NCBI RefSeq assembly: GCF_001667115.1
Contig: NZ_LZIJ01000184.1
Location: 1 to 64,000, forward strand
Reading direction: 5' to 3'
Source of the DNA: Mycobacterium sp. 852002-51163_SCH5372311
GTDB lineage: Bacteria > Actinomycetota > Actinomycetes > Mycobacteriales > Mycobacteriaceae
Length of the DNA: 64,000 nucleotides
The position numbers and the translations under genes are program-made. Below are positions 24,914-33,488 of this stretch, piece by piece; the first letter of the stretch is position 1; each line of letters begins with the position of its first letter. Below the pieces are notes generated by a model. That model saw only the letters and a program-made list of their open reading frames with translations. It searched no databases and was not told where the DNA came from.

Positions 24914-27043
24914 ATGACGGCCCCGAAATCAGCAACGGTCGCGGATGCGCAGGCCGCGGATTCCGCCCCCAGCAGCACGCTGATCAGCGCTCAGCGGCGC
25001 AACTTCATCTTCGTGGCGATCATGCTGGGCATGCTGCTGGCGGCACTGGATCAGACCATCGTCGCCACCGCGCTGCCGACCATCGTCGCCAATCTGGGCG
25101 ACGCCGGACATCAATCCTGGGTGGTGACCAGCTACCTGCTGGCGTCGACAATCGTCACCGCGCTGGTCGGCAAGCTTGGCGACCAGTTCGGCCGCAAGCG
25201 GGTGTTCCAGGCCGCCGTGGTGTGCTTCATGGCCGGGTCGGTGCTGTGCGGGCTGGCGCAGTCGATGACCATGCTGGTCGGGTCGCGGGCGTTGCAGGGC
25301 ATCGGCGGCGGCGCGATCACCGTGACGGCCAGCGCGTTGATCGGTGAGGTGGTCCCGCTTCGTGAGCGCGGCCGCTACCAGGGCATATTGGGTGCGGTTT
25401 TCGGTGTGACGACGGTGATCGGGCCGTTGCTGGGCGGGTACTTCACCGACTACCTCACCTGGCGGTGGGCGTTTTGGATCAATGTGCCGGTGTCGGTGTT
25501 GGTCATCATGGTGGCGGCCGCCGCGATCCCGGAGCTGACAGCGGCCACCAAGCCGGTGATCGACTACGCGGGGATCGTGTTCGTCGGGCTGGGCGCCACC
25601 GGCCTGACGCTGGCCACCAGCTGGGGCGGCACCCGCTACCCGTGGGGGTCGACGACGATCATCGGCCTGTTCGCCGGTGCCGCGGCAGCCCTGTGCATCT
25701 TCGTTTGGGTGGAAAACCGCGTGCCCGAACCGATCCTGCCGATCCGGCTGTTCGGCAGCCCCGTGTTCACGGTCTGCTGCGTGCTGGCCTTCGTGGTCGG
25801 GTTCGCCATGCTGGGGGCACTGACGTTCCTGCCCACCTACATGCAGTACGTCAACGGGGTCTCGGCCACCACGTCGGGGCTGCGCACGCTGCCGATGGTG
25901 GCCGGCATGCTGATCACCTCGACCGGCAGCGGCACCCTGGTCGGCCGGACGGGCCGCTACAAGACCTTCCCGGTGACCGGCACCGCGCTGATGGCCGTCG
26001 CGTTCTTGCTGATGTCGCGGATGGAGGCGTCGACGCCGGCCCTGGTGCAATCGCTTTACCTGCTTGTCCTGGGCGCCGGTATCGGGCTGTCCATGCAGGT
26101 GCTGGTACTGATCGTGCAGAACACGTCTAATTTCGAGGACCTCGGCGTGGCCACGTCGGGCGTGACGTTCTTCCGTACGATCGGCAGCTCGTTCGGTGCC
26201 GCCATATTCGGCACCCTGTTCGTCAACTTCCTCAACCACCGGATGGGCGCAGCGCTCGCGGCCAGCGGCGCACCCGCCGCTGCGGTCAGTTCTCCAGCGG
26301 CCCTGCACCGGCAGCCGCACAGCGTGGCCGCGCCGATCGTGGCGGCCTACTCCGAATCGCTGACCCAGGTGTTTTTGTGTGCGGCCCCGGTCGCAGCCCT
26401 GGGCTTCGTCCTCGCCCTGTTCCTGCGCGAGGTGCCGCTGCGCGACATCCACAACAGCGCAGTCGATCTTGGCGACGGATTCGGCATGCCCAACCCCGAA
26501 ACACCGGAGCGGATGCTGGAGAACGCGATCGCCCGGATGTTGCGCGGCGAACCCGGGGTACGGCTGCGCAGCATCGCCATGAGACCGGACTGCCGGCTCG
26601 ACGTGGCCGGGTTGTGGGGTGTCTTGCGCACCTACCGCTTCGGGCAGATCTACGGCACCGCGCGGCTCACCGACATCGCCGAACATCAGCGGCTGCCCTT
26701 CGAGGTCCTCGAACCCACCTTCGCCCGCCTGGCCGCCAGCGGGTACCTGCGACGCGACGGCGACGGGATGTGGCTGACCGGTGCGGGACGCCAGCAGGTC
26801 GACTACGTGTACTCGCTGCTGCTGGCGTGGATCGTCGACAAGCTGTCCCGGTCGCCCGGCTTCCAAGGCCGACCGGATCGGCGTGAGGTCGAAGCCGCAC
26901 TACAGCGCATCGCGCATCGTGTTCTGGCCCAACGTGATTGGCATGACGAGGCGCCGACAGTGGCACTGGCCGGCAGCAGGCGCCGGCAGTCAGACGGGCC
27001 GGGCGTACCATCACGCCATGAGCCGAATCGGACAATTCGCTGA
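24914..27043 (+). CDS. 14-TM MFS drug-efflux transporter with fused C-terminal winged-helix-like domain
   Basis: A 709-residue DHA2-type (EmrB/QacA) proton antiporter corresponding to Rv1877. The signature LDQTIVATALPTI follows helix 1, motif A GKLGDQFGRKRV lies between helices 2 and 3, and GVTTVIGPLLGGYFTDY (motif C) is present. Fourteen hydrophobic helices end near residue 520. A cytosolic tail of about 170 residues follows; its second half (about 585-650) reads like a winged helix: RLTDIAEHQRLPFEVLEP as helix-turn-helix, then LAASGYLRRDGDGMWLTGAG as wing. ATG chosen for GGAAGG upstream. Confidence 0.9.
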   Translation: MTAPKSATVADAQAADSAPSSTLISAQRRNFIFVAIMLGMLLAALDQTIVATALPTIVANLGDAGHQSWVVTSYLLASTIVTALVGKLGDQFGRKRVFQAAVVCFMAGSVLCGLAQSMTMLVGSRALQGIGGGAITVTASALIGEVVPLRERGRYQGILGAVFGVTTVIGPLLGGYFTDYLTWRWAFWINVPVSVLVIMVAAAAIPELTAATKPVIDYAGIVFVGLGATGLTLATSWGGTRYPWGSTTIIGLFAGAAAALCIFVWVENRVPEPILPIRLFGSPVFTVCCVLAFVVGFAMLGALTFLPTYMQYVNGVSATTSGLRTLPMVAGMLITSTGSGTLVGRTGRYKTFPVTGTALMAVAFLLMSRMEASTPALVQSLYLLVLGAGIGLSMQVLVLIVQNTSNFEDLGVATSGVTFFRTIGSSFGAAIFGTLFVNFLNHRMGAALAASGAPAAAVSSPAALHRQPHSVAAPIVAAYSESLTQVFLCAAPVAALGFVLALFLREVPLRDIHNSAVDLGDGFGMPNPETPERMLENAIARMLRGEPGVRLRSIAMRPDCRLDVAGLWGVLRTYRFGQIYGTARLTDIAEHQRLPFEVLEPTFARLAASGYLRRDGDGMWLTGAGRQQVDYVYSLLLAWIVDKLSRSPGFQGRPDRREVEAALQRIAHRVLAQRDWHDEAPTVALAGSRRRQSDGPGVPSRHEPNRTIR

Positions 27044-27512
27044 CGACGACGTCTACAGCTGGGCCACCAAATCTCCCGACCTCGGCGGCGCGATCGCCAA
27101 CTTCAGCCAGGTCGTGTACACCAAGAACCGGCTGCCGATGCGCACCCGCGAACTCGCCCGGGCGGTGATCGCCCATGACAACGAATGCGTCGTCTGCGTC
27201 AACACCCGCGACGCCGACGGCCCGGCCGCCGGTGTCGACGAGGAGCTCTACGAGCACGCGCCGGAATGGCGCACGTGGCCGGGATACAGCGAACAAGAGC
27301 GCCTGGCCGCCGAATTCGCCCACCGATTCGCCACCGAGCACACCAAACTGCGCGACGACGAAGACTTTTGGGCCCGGTGCAGCGAGCACTTTTCCGAAGA
27401 GCTGCTGGCCGACCTCGCTATGTCCTGCGCGCTGTGGGTCGGCATGGGGCGGATGCTGCGGACCCTCGACATCGGCCAGGCCTGCAAGCTGACCTTGCCC
27501 AGCCGCGCCTAG
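27018..27512 (+). CDS. Carboxymuconolactone decarboxylase / AhpD-like protein
   Basis: A 164-residue all-helical protein of the CMD/AhpD-like family. The core is LARAVIAHDNECVVCVNTRD, a C-x2-C pair preceded by acidic residues as in AhpD, though the histidine that usually follows the second Cys is replaced (VNTR), so peroxidatic disulfide chemistry is uncertain. Start at ATG (MSRIGQFADDD) overlaps the end of the MFS gene by 26 bp. Probably co-transcribed with the transporter. Confidence 0.8.
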   Translation: MSRIGQFADDDVYSWATKSPDLGGAIANFSQVVYTKNRLPMRTRELARAVIAHDNECVVCVNTRDADGPAAGVDEELYEHAPEWRTWPGYSEQERLAAEFAHRFATEHTKLRDDEDFWARCSEHFSEELLADLAMSCALWVGMGRMLRTLDIGQACKLTLPSRA

Positions 27513-27552
27513 CGAGCGCGGCTGTCTTGGCCCGGCACGGCCACGCTGAAGA

Positions 27553-28917
27553 ATGGCTGCCATGACGGCCGCCACACCCCTTGCCGCCGCGGCGATCGCC
27601 CAGTTGGAGGCCGAGGGAGTCGACACCGTCATCGGCACAGTGGTGAACCCTGCGGGGCTCACGCAAGCCAAGACGGTGCCGATTCGCCGGACCAACACGT
27701 TCGCCGATCCCGGCCTCGGTGCCAGCCCCTCCTGGCATGCCTTCGCCATCGACCAGACCGGCATCGCCTTCACCGAGCATGTCGGCGTCGTCGGGGATCA
27801 GCGCATCCGCATCGACTTGTCAGCCCTGCGAATGATCGGCGGCGGGCTGGCGTGGGCGCCCGGGGCGTTCTTCGAGCAGGACGGCTCACCGGTACCGTCC
27901 TGTACCCGCGGGACACTGCAGCGGGTCGAGACCGCGCTCGCCGAAGCCGGCATCGAGGCGGTGGTCGGACACGAGATCGAGTTCCTGCTGGTGGATCCCG
28001 ACGGCGGGCGGCTGCCCTCGACGCTGTGGGCGCAGTACGGGCTGGCCGGGATACTCGAGCACGAGGACTTCGTCCGCGATGTCACGGCCGCGACCGCCGC
28101 AGCCGGCGTGGGTATCGAACAGTTCCATCCCGAATACGGGGCCAACCAATTCGAGATCTCGTTGTCGCCGTTAGCTCCGGTGGCCGCTGCGGACCAACTG
28201 GTGCTGGCCCGCCTCATCATCGGCCGGGCCGCCCGCCGCCATGGGCTGCGCGTCAGCCTGTCGCCGGCGCCGTTTGCCGGCAGCGTCGGATCCGGTGCGC
28301 ACCAGCACTTTTCACTGAGTAACTCCGACGGTCCGCTGTTTTCGGACGGAACCGGCGTTGCCGGCATGACCCCGGCGGGGGAGAGCGCGGTGACGGGTGT
28401 GCTGCGCGGGTTGCGGGAGGCGCAGGGCATCCTGTGCGGATCGATCGTCTCGGGTTTGCGGTTGTGTCCGGGTAACTGGGCGGGCGTGTACGTGTGCTGG
28501 GGAATCGAAAACCGTGAGGCCGCAGTGCGATTCGTCAAGGGCGGCCCGGGCAGTCCGCACGGCGGCAATGTCGAGGTGAAGGTCGTCGATCCGTCGGCCA
28601 ACCCATATCTCGCGTCGGCAGTGATCCTCGGATTGGCACTGGAGGGAATCAATGCCGAATCGACGCTGCCGCCGGAAACGACGATGGATCCCGCTCAGCT
28701 CTCGGATTCGGAACGCGACCGGGCCGGCATTCTCCGCCTACCCGAGTCTCAAGCTGAAGCCATTGCCGCACTTGACAATTCCCGGCTGATTCGCGGGATA
28801 CTCGGTGATCCCGTCGTCGACCTGGTGGTCGCGGTGCGACGGCTGGAGCAGGAGCGTTACGCGAAACTGCGCCCTGAGCCACTGGCGGACAAGTTTCGGA
28901 TGGCTTGGAGCCTGTGA
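27553..28917 (+). CDS. glnA3: Glutamine synthetase-like protein GlnA3
   Basis: A 454-residue member of the glutamine synthetase superfamily, corresponding to Rv1878. It shows the GS beta-grasp N-terminus, then metal/ATP site segments VGHEIEFLLVD, NQFEISLSP and GSGAHQHFSLS, and the C-terminal EVKVVDPSANPYLA block. The canonical GS adenylylation Tyr region is absent. Homologues called GlnA3 are not true ammonia-assimilating GS enzymes and in Streptomyces act as gamma-glutamylpolyamine synthetases; that role here is inference. It overlaps the next gene by four bases (GTGA). Confidence 0.9.
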   Translation: MAAMTAATPLAAAAIAQLEAEGVDTVIGTVVNPAGLTQAKTVPIRRTNTFADPGLGASPSWHAFAIDQTGIAFTEHVGVVGDQRIRIDLSALRMIGGGLAWAPGAFFEQDGSPVPSCTRGTLQRVETALAEAGIEAVVGHEIEFLLVDPDGGRLPSTLWAQYGLAGILEHEDFVRDVTAATAAAGVGIEQFHPEYGANQFEISLSPLAPVAAADQLVLARLIIGRAARRHGLRVSLSPAPFAGSVGSGAHQHFSLSNSDGPLFSDGTGVAGMTPAGESAVTGVLRGLREAQGILCGSIVSGLRLCPGNWAGVYVCWGIENREAAVRFVKGGPGSPHGGNVEVKVVDPSANPYLASAVILGLALEGINAESTLPPETTMDPAQLSDSERDRAGILRLPESQAEAIAALDNSRLIRGILGDPVVDLVVAVRRLEQERYAKLRPEPLADKFRMAWSL

Positions 28918-30011
28918 CCGAGCTTGCGGAACACATCGCCGCGGTCGGGCTGATCGATCAGCATGTGCACGGGTGCTGGTTGGCGTCGGGGGACCGGACG
29001 CGATTCGAGAACGCTCTCAACGAGGCGAACACGGAACCGATTACCGACTCGGGTTTCGACTCGCAACTCGGCTTCGCCGTGCGTAACCACTGCAGTCCGC
29101 TGCTGGGGCTGTCCAGACATGTTGACCCGCAAACCTATTGGGAACACCGCAGCCGACTCGACGAAATCGAACTGGCCAGCCTCTTTCTGCCGGCCGCAGG
29201 TGTGACCGACTGGCTGATCGATACCGGAATCAACACCGACGTAGCCGGCGTCAACGATGTGGGGCAGTTGTCCGGGGGCCGTGGCCACGAGCTGGTTCGT
29301 CTCGAGCAGGTGGCCGAACAGGCCGCGCGCGCACCGGGCGACTATGCGGCGGCGTTCAGCGAAATATTGCACCGGCGAGCGGCCGTTGCAGTCGGCACCA
29401 AATCGATCCTGGCCTATCGCGGGGGCTTCGACGGCGACCTGACGGAGCCGTCGGCGGCGCAGGTCGCCGAGGCCGCCGCGCGGTGGCGCGATCGCGGTGG
29501 GGTGCGGCTATCCGATCGGGTGCTGTTGCGGTTCGGCTTGCACCAGGCGCTGCGACTTGGCAAGCCGCTGCAATTCCACGTCGGCTTCGGCGACCGGGAC
29601 TGCGATCTGCGCAAGGCCAATCCGCTGTACCTGCTGGACTTTCTGCGGCAGTCCGGCGATACGCCCATCGTTTTGCTGCATTGCTATCCCTACGAGCGCG
29701 AAGCCGGCTACCTGACGCAGGCCTTCAACAACGTTTATCTCGACGGCGGACTGAGCGTGAATTATCTGGGCGCCCGGGCCCCGGCGTTCATCGCCCGCCT
29801 GCTGGAGCTGGCGCCGTTCCGCAAAATCCTGTACTCGTCGGATGGTTTCGGTCCCGCGGAGTTGCACTACCTCGGTGCGCTGTTGTGGCGCAACGGTATT
29901 CACCGTGTCCTCAGCGGATTCGTGGCGGACGGCGATTGGAGTGCGGCCGACGCGATCCGGGTGGTGGACCTGATTGCCCGCGACAATGCCGCACGCGTCT
30001 ACCGCGTTTGA
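28914..30011 (+). CDS. Amidohydrolase-family protein
   Basis: A 365-residue TIM-barrel amidohydrolase corresponding to Rv1879. Metal-site features: IDQHVHG at the N-terminus, HVGFGDRD mid-protein (His at strand 5), LLHCYPYEREAGY, and YSSDGFGPAE with the metal-binding Asp. Its GTG start overlaps the glnA3 stop as GTGA, so the two are translationally coupled; a TTG nine bases earlier is possible. A GS-like ligase with an amidohydrolase is a recurring pair in gamma-glutamyl-amine utilisation; that role here is inference. Confidence 0.85.
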   Translation: MTELAEHIAAVGLIDQHVHGCWLASGDRTRFENALNEANTEPITDSGFDSQLGFAVRNHCSPLLGLSRHVDPQTYWEHRSRLDEIELASLFLPAAGVTDWLIDTGINTDVAGVNDVGQLSGGRGHELVRLEQVAEQAARAPGDYAAAFSEILHRRAAVAVGTKSILAYRGGFDGDLTEPSAAQVAEAAARWRDRGGVRLSDRVLLRFGLHQALRLGKPLQFHVGFGDRDCDLRKANPLYLLDFLRQSGDTPIVLLHCYPYEREAGYLTQAFNNVYLDGGLSVNYLGARAPAFIARLLELAPFRKILYSSDGFGPAELHYLGALLWRNGIHRVLSGFVADGDWSAADAIRVVDLIARDNAARVYRV

Positions 30012-30029
30012 GGCCGACCAGCTGGGGGT

Positions 30030-30875
30030 ATGAAGGCCGTTATGGCAACCATGGGGGATGTCTTGGACTGGGCGCGCAAGCAAGTCGTGTCCCGGGTCCC
30101 CAAGGCCGACCTCGACCAGCGCGACCCCGACTACATCCGCGACCAGTTGCCGGGCACCTGGCTGCTGGCATCGCTGTATTTCCGCGCGGAGGTCGACGGT
30201 CTGGACCGGATTCCCGCCGAGGGGCCGGTGCTCCTGGTCGGCAACCACAGCGGCGGCAACGTGCCGCCTGACACGTTCGTCTTCACGCTCGCGTTCTGCT
30301 CCTACTTCGGGGTGGAGCGGCCCTTCTATCAGCTGGCCCACAACCTCGTCGTCTCCGCGCCGCCGCTGGGCTGGCTGCGCAAGTTTGGCACGGTCGCGGC
30401 CAACCATGAAAACGCCCGGCTCGCATTGGAGTCCGGGGCTGCCCTGCTGGTATATCCGGGCGGTGACTACGAGGTCTTCCGGCCGTCGTGGGAGCGGCAC
30501 AAGGTCGACTTCGGCGGCCGCATGGGTTATGTGCGGCTGGCCCGAGAGGCCGGGGTGCCCATCGTGCCCGTCGCCAGCGTCGGCGGTCAGGAAAGCGCAT
30601 TGTTCCTCGACCGCGGGCAGTGGCTGGCGAAACTGCTGATGGCGGACCGGTTGCTGCGGCTCAAGAGCATCCCGATCTCGCTGGCGCTGCCGTGGGGCCT
30701 GAACATCAGCGACCTGGCGGGGCACATTCCGCTGCCTTCCAAGATCGTGATCGAGGTGCAGGAACCGATCGACGTCGACGGTGACGACCAGGCAGTGCAC
30801 GACAAGGTGACGGCCAGCCTGCAGGGCGCCGTCGACCGGCTGGCCGCCAAGCGCAGGTTCCCGGTGATCGGCTGA
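30030..30875 (+). CDS. Lysophospholipid acyltransferase (PlsC-like) family protein
   Basis: A 281-residue peripheral membrane acyltransferase. Motif I reads NHSGGNVPPD, where the acidic residue is seven positions after the His (His73, Asp81) rather than the usual four. That spacing occurs in a divergent LPLAT group together with the VYPGGDYEVF block (motif III, about residue 147) and IVPVASVGG (motif IV). It follows the amidohydrolase after 18 bp and its stop overlaps the next start (TGATG), placing it in one transcript with glnA3. The acyl acceptor is unknown. Confidence 0.85.
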   Translation: MKAVMATMGDVLDWARKQVVSRVPKADLDQRDPDYIRDQLPGTWLLASLYFRAEVDGLDRIPAEGPVLLVGNHSGGNVPPDTFVFTLAFCSYFGVERPFYQLAHNLVVSAPPLGWLRKFGTVAANHENARLALESGAALLVYPGGDYEVFRPSWERHKVDFGGRMGYVRLAREAGVPIVPVASVGGQESALFLDRGQWLAKLLMADRLLRLKSIPISLALPWGLNISDLAGHIPLPSKIVIEVQEPIDVDGDDQAVHDKVTASLQGAVDRLAAKRRFPVIG

Positions 30876-31309
30876 TGCGCGTCGAACGCCGTTGCGTGAT
30901 CAACACCGACCGCGACGCGGTCTGGAAGGTGGTCAGCGACCCGGACCGCTACCCGTCGTTCATGACCAGCCTGGAACGGTGGGAGGCCGCGAACGACCAT
31001 CCGCCGGGTGTCGGCGCGCGCTACACCGTGCATTGGAAGGTCGGCTCGGTGCCGGTGGGCGGGCTGGTCGAGGTGGTCGAGTTCGACGAGAACCGCGACG
31101 TGGCCTGGGTCGGGATCACCGGCGTCAGCCTGCGGGGGCGGATCCGTTTGCGCGACGGCAGCGAGGGCCAGACCAAGGTGACGTTCCGGCTGTCGTATCA
31201 GGCGCCGGGGGGCCTTCTCGGGTATATCGCCGACCGGATCGCGGTGCGTCAGGTGGGCCGCAACGTGTCCGAGACGCTGAAATCCCTCAAGAAGCTCCTC
31301 GAGTCTTAG
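30875..31309 (+). CDS. SRPBCC (START/polyketide-cyclase-like) family protein
   Basis: A 144-residue helix-grip protein of the polyketide cyclase/dehydrase-like SRPBCC superfamily, which binds hydrophobic ligands. Visible: VERRCVINTDRDAVWKVVSDPDRYPSFM at the start (helix 1 with D.D.YP), strand repeats through LRGRIRLRDG, and a C-terminal helix VGRNVSETLKSLKKLLES. Its ATG overlaps the acyltransferase stop (TGATG). Ligand unknown; a lipid is plausible given the neighbour. Confidence 0.85.
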   Translation: MRVERRCVINTDRDAVWKVVSDPDRYPSFMTSLERWEAANDHPPGVGARYTVHWKVGSVPVGGLVEVVEFDENRDVAWVGITGVSLRGRIRLRDGSEGQTKVTFRLSYQAPGGLLGYIADRIAVRQVGRNVSETLKSLKKLLES

Positions 31310-31431
31310 TGGCGATCGCCAGCGCGGCGCAGCCGCGCGCAGCGGGTCGCCACCGTCAGACCCAGTGGCGATCGCCAGCGCGGCGCAGCCGCGCGCAGCG
31401 GGTCGCCACCGTCAGACCCAGTGGCGATCCT
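31310..31431. repeat. 56-bp tandem repeat at a convergent gene junction (family B)
   Basis: Two complete 56-bp units starting tggcgatcgccagcgcggcg (31310 and 31366) and the start of a third (31422). Each unit contains self-complementary ends (gtggcgat ... gtcgccac), so each can form a hairpin. The array runs from the stop of the SRPBCC gene into the last codons of the convergent ligase gene. It probably acts as a bidirectional terminator. Related elements are at 40808-40837 and 38046-38066. Confidence 0.9.
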
Positions 31432-32842
31432 GGTGGGCAGGTAGCGGAATGAACCGCCGCAGCTTTCCGCTGGCCTGGTGACGCTGCAGGCTGTCGACCA
31501 CCGTGATTTGGATCGCCGGGTCGGGCAGTCCGTATCCGCGCAGTGCGGCGATCAGCGCCGTGCTCAAAGCTGGGACATCGGGTGTACCCACCACCAGAAT
31601 CTCCGCGCCCGTCAGGGTCTGGGTGACCTGGTACTCCGTCACGCGGGCGTCGGTGCCCAGCACGTGGCGAAATACGATGGGCGGCACCAGGATTGGGCCG
31701 TACCGAAAGTCGTCGTCGCGGCGGCCGCCGACAGCGGCGATACGCGCGAATGCGCTGCCGCATGCGCACGCGCCGTCCAGCGATACCACCTGATCGCCCA
31801 GGTCGTAGCGGATGAACGGAAAAGTCCGGTTGGACAGGCCGGTGGCCAGCGTCCGTGCCGCCGGTTGGCCGGGCCCGACCGGCATTCCGCCGTCGTCGAC
31901 GCGTTCCAGGATGACCTCGTCCTCGCAGACGTGCAGCCCTGGACCATGCCCGCAACCCACCGCCTGCACCCCGATTTCGGTGGAACCCCACACGTTGTGG
32001 ATCGCGGGATCCCAGGCTTCGACGATGGCCTCGCGGTCCTCGTCGAGCAGCGGCTCGGAATTGGTGCTCACCCGCACCGGTCCGATGTCCAGGTCACCCG
32101 CGAGCGTGGCCCGGGCCAGACGCCCGATCACCGACGGATAGCCCACCAGGTGGGTGGGCAGCGCGGCGGCGACCGCGGCCAGCACTTCGCCGAACGGGGC
32201 GCCCGCGGCGATCACCACCGTCTGCATGCCTGCGGCGGTGGGGATGTCGAACAGTGGCGTGCTGGCGTGCGGCGGGATACCGGCCTCCAGCACGGCAAGC
32301 CGCGCCGGGCCGGAAAGCGCCGGTGCGCGTAGCTCTTCCCGCGCCTGCGTTCGCCAGGCCAGGCAAGCCGCCGAGACAAAGAACTGCCAATCCCACACAT
32401 AGACACCGCGGACCCCGCTGGAGCCACCGGAGCTGAAGATCTGCTGATCGTCAGCGGTGTAGGAAAACCATTGCTGCTCAACAAGAATCCGTTCCGCACT
32501 GGCACGGTCCAGGCCGGGTGCGGTGACGATGTCATCCCACTGCTGCTGGGCTTCCTGCTTGGTCATCATCGGGAGCGACGCGAGGTCGGCGACCGTCGCC
32601 CCTGACGGGTCAAATCCGCGCAGGCGCCCCGCGTGAAAAGGCGACCGTTGCTGTGCGTAGGTCAGCAGGGCCCGCAGCCGGTGATCGCGGTGTTGCTCGA
32701 TCTGCTGGCGTGACCAATCCAGACGTGCGACGTGGTCCACCAGACTGACCTGCACCGCGCCGAGATGCGCTGCGCGCCTGCGCCGGTAGGCCGACATCGC
32801 TAGGAGCGGATGGGGAAGAGCTTCAGACCAATCCTGTCGCAT
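31412..32842 (-). CDS. Adenylate-forming ligase, phenylacetate-CoA-ligase (PaaK)-like
   Basis: A 476-residue AMP-binding enzyme of the PaaK-like type that should activate a carboxylic acid through an acyl-adenylate. The phosphate loop reads SSGGSSGVRG near residue 136; the adenine-site motif is NVWGSTEIG near 285; the YDLGD motif with catalytic Asp is at FIRYDLGDQV; and the hinge/Lys region near the end is HQASGKLRRF. No carrier-protein domain. The start is uncertain (ATG at 32842 overlaps the upstream gene by 20 bp; MSAYRRRR begins at 32797). The last residues lie in the 56-bp repeat. Substrate unknown. Confidence 0.8.
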   Translation of the reverse strand: MRQDWSEALPHPLLAMSAYRRRRAAHLGAVQVSLVDHVARLDWSRQQIEQHRDHRLRALLTYAQQRSPFHAGRLRGFDPSGATVADLASLPMMTKQEAQQQWDDIVTAPGLDRASAERILVEQQWFSYTADDQQIFSSGGSSGVRGVYVWDWQFFVSAACLAWRTQAREELRAPALSGPARLAVLEAGIPPHASTPLFDIPTAAGMQTVVIAAGAPFGEVLAAVAAALPTHLVGYPSVIGRLARATLAGDLDIGPVRVSTNSEPLLDEDREAIVEAWDPAIHNVWGSTEIGVQAVGCGHGPGLHVCEDEVILERVDDGGMPVGPGQPAARTLATGLSNRTFPFIRYDLGDQVVSLDGACACGSAFARIAAVGGRRDDDFRYGPILVPPIVFRHVLGTDARVTEYQVTQTLTGAEILVVGTPDVPALSTALIAALRGYGLPDPAIQITVVDSLQRHQASGKLRRFIPLPAHQDRHWV

Positions 32843-33284
32843 CGAATACCCAGCTGGTGTCGCCGTTCGCCAGGTTCTCGAAGTGGCTGGGAGGCGCGAA
32901 GCTGACGAGGCTGTTCATGTCCCAATAGTCTTTCCAGACCGTGATTTTGCCCTCCACCACTTGGTGGACGCTGACAAATCTGAGCACGCCGTGCTCGCCG
33001 GTCTCGAACGTCCATGTCTCGGAGTGCTCGTACGTCACGTCGCGGCCGTTGGACAGTAGCAGGCCGCTGTGGTTCTCATAACCGGCCAGCGGCGCGAGTC
33101 CTATCTTGAGCCGTTTCACGATGTCCTCGGGACCGCGTGCCGAAATGGCAGGGACCGGGATGTCGACATACAGACAGTCCGGCGACAGGAAGGTCTTGAC
33201 CGCCGTCCAGTCCCGCTGCGAAAGCGCCTGCCACAACCCGACTACCGCCGCCGTCTCGACCGTATTCGTAGAAACCTCTGTCAT
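32823..33284 (-). CDS. NTF2-like protein (limonene-epoxide-hydrolase / SnoaL family)
   Basis: A 153-residue cone-shaped NTF2-like protein. The opening helix VVGLWQALSQRDWTAVKTFLSPDCLYVDIPVP, the strand HSETWTFETGEHGVLRFVSVHQV and the sharply bent GKITVWKDYWDMNSL are typical of limonene-epoxide hydrolase and polyketide-cyclase SnoaL families. The acid pair needed for epoxide hydrolysis could be the Asp in VDIPV and the Asp in WKDYWD, but this is a guess. Overlaps the downstream ligase, so they probably act on one pathway. Confidence 0.8.
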   Translation of the reverse strand: MTEVSTNTVETAAVVGLWQALSQRDWTAVKTFLSPDCLYVDIPVPAISARGPEDIVKRLKIGLAPLAGYENHSGLLLSNGRDVTYEHSETWTFETGEHGVLRFVSVHQVVEGKITVWKDYWDMNSLVSFAPPSHFENLANGDTSWVFDATGLV

Positions 33285-33423
33285 AGTCGCCAATAACACC
33301 CGGCCGCAGCACAGCTGTCAACGGCTCCGGCGCACACTCCCCACAGTGACTCCGTTACAGCAGCGCTGGCCGTCGATCTGCTGCCGGCTTACTCGAACTT
33401 CTGCGCCGTGGACGCAGAGCCAA

Positions 33424-33462
33424 TGTCCTGAGGACAAAGTGAACGCCGTGAGTGCGCACTCA
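33424..33462. promoter_or_regulatory. Two adjacent palindromes upstream of the SnoaL-like/ligase pair
   Basis: TGTCCTGAGGACA (33424-33436) and TGAGTGCGCACTCA (33449-33462) are both perfectly self-complementary about the centre, 25 bp apart. They lie about 140-180 bp upstream of the SnoaL-like gene and just past the cyp140 stop. They could be operator sites for an unseen regulator or the cyp140 terminator. No U-run follows either. Confidence 0.45.
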
Positions 33463-33488
33463 ATCGCCGCGTGCCGAAAGTGCTCTAG

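Noticed and set aside
24929..26866. 645-codon minus-strand open frame
   Set aside because: Antisense to the MFS transporter; Arg/Gly/Gln/His-rich low-complexity translation typical of shadow frames.
29138..30800. Long frames on both strands over the amidohydrolase and acyltransferase genes
   Set aside because: Real domains lie in the 28914 and 30030 frames; the others are low-complexity shadows.
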